A stretch of DNA of 7,388 nucleotides, from NCBI GenBank assembly GCA_017615135.1, contig JAGAAU010000245.1, positions 1 through 7,388 on the forward strand, in the 5' to 3' direction. Of this stretch, positions 6,988 to 7,388 are shown in pieces (positions within the stretch are counted from its first letter, which is position 1; each line of letters starts with the position of its first letter). The notes beneath the pieces were generated by a model. It saw nothing but the letters and a program-made list of their open reading frames with translations, was not told the origin of the DNA and did not search any database. A program made the translations under genes and the position numbers. This stretch comes from Bacteroidales bacterium. GTDB taxonomy: Bacteria; Bacteroidota; Bacteroidia; Bacteroidales; UBA932.

Positions 6988-7388
6988 AAAAGTATTGTTC
7001 AATATTTCTATTGATTACAGCACTAGCCTGCCAGAAGGAAAGCGACAAGGTTACCATCCTCCATGCCACCGTGGAAGACAGCAGGACTACCCTGGACTAT
7101 CCCAGCATACTATGGAGTCCGGACGATGCCATTGTAGTGAACGGAAAGACATCCACCGCCATTAGCATATACAACGACGGGCACGGTGCGGATTTCACCC
7201 TTCCGGAACTTACGGCCCCCTACTCCGCCGTTTATCCTGCATCGGCCTACGCCACCTCGGTCAGGGCAATTTTACCCTCTGAACAGAAATATGTTCCCGG
7301 CGGCTTCGACCCGTCTGCGGCCCTTATGTGGGGATATTCAGAAGACAACCCTGACATAAGGTTCCAGTGCGGAGTGGCCTTATTGAAA
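6984..7388 (+). CDS. Lipoprotein with fimbrillin-like N-terminal domain, 3' end missing
   Basis: 135 codons are visible and the gene is open at the right edge. Residues 1-15 are a short lipoprotein signal with C16; the following QKESD resembles the acidic surface-export tags of Bacteroidetes lipoproteins. From residue 23 the sequence follows the N-terminal domain of genes A and C: TTLDYPSILW (36-45), VVNG (51-54), YSAVYPAS (80-87), VPGGFDPSAALM (104-115) and FQCGVALLK (127-135). The visible part therefore holds only about half of the fimbrillin-like domain. By analogy with its neighbours a glycosidase or binding module may follow, but this cannot be seen. The A at 6984 is also part of the last codon of gene C, so it is probably translated by coupling. 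Confidence 0.88.
   Translation, partial: MKKYCSIFLLITALACQKESDKVTILHATVEDSRTTLDYPSILWSPDDAIVVNGKTSTAISIYNDGHGADFTLPELTAPYSAVYPASAYATSVRAILPSEQKYVPGGFDPSAALMWGYSEDNPDIRFQCGVALLK

Noticed and set aside
1..7388. CRISPR arrays, tRNA or rRNA genes, insertion sequences
   Set aside because: No regularly spaced direct repeats, no cloverleaf or rRNA-like stretches and no transposase frames were seen; the only long similarity is between paralogous coding regions.

Overview
The window looks like chromosomal DNA from a Bacteroidales bacterium, probably gut-type. The signs are a BACON-like domain, lipoproteins whose N-terminal half resembles fimbrillins, acidic residues just after the lipidated cysteines, TAnnTTTG promoter boxes, and no clear Shine-Dalgarno sequences. 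I cannot name the genus. By eye the right arm is moderately GC-rich and the left arm somewhat more AT-rich.

Two divergent gene clusters leave a shared 54-bp control region (1312-1365). The left cluster, on the minus strand, holds two genes that overlap by ATGA. The first is a 316-residue protein with an N-terminal cytoplasmic TIR domain, one membrane segment and a helical outer tail. The second is cut by the window edge; it is an exported protein with a TPR-like helical part, a charged helix and the start of a BACON-like beta domain. Together they look like a membrane-anchored TIR sensor/effector with an envelope partner.

The right cluster, on the plus strand, holds four tightly packed genes (gap of 7 nt, then two 4-nt ATGA overlaps). 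Gene A (1366-3813) is a lipoprotein with a fimbrillin-like domain, a sialidase-superfamily beta-propeller and a C-terminal CBM9-like domain. Gene B (3821-5026) is a secreted stand-alone propeller. Gene C (5023-6987) is a lipoprotein with the fimbrillin-like domain fused to a close paralogue of gene B. Gene D (6984 to the edge) is a lipoprotein that starts with the same fimbrillin-like domain. All three propellers keep a WEP tryptophan-glutamate motif and a second glutamate in a MP(V/A)-containing strand, as in GH93 exo-arabinanases, together with Asp-boxes. The simplest reading is a set of co-expressed envelope or surface glycan-degrading enzymes, three of them on a shared lipid-anchored adaptor domain. 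The substrate is not known; an arabinan or another furanoside/sialoside glycan is a guess.

The least described points are the fusion of a pilus-subunit-like domain to glycosidase propellers, repeated along one operon, and the transmembrane TIR protein coupled to a BACON-like envelope protein. Nothing in the sequence proves that the two clusters work together; they share only a compact divergent promoter region.
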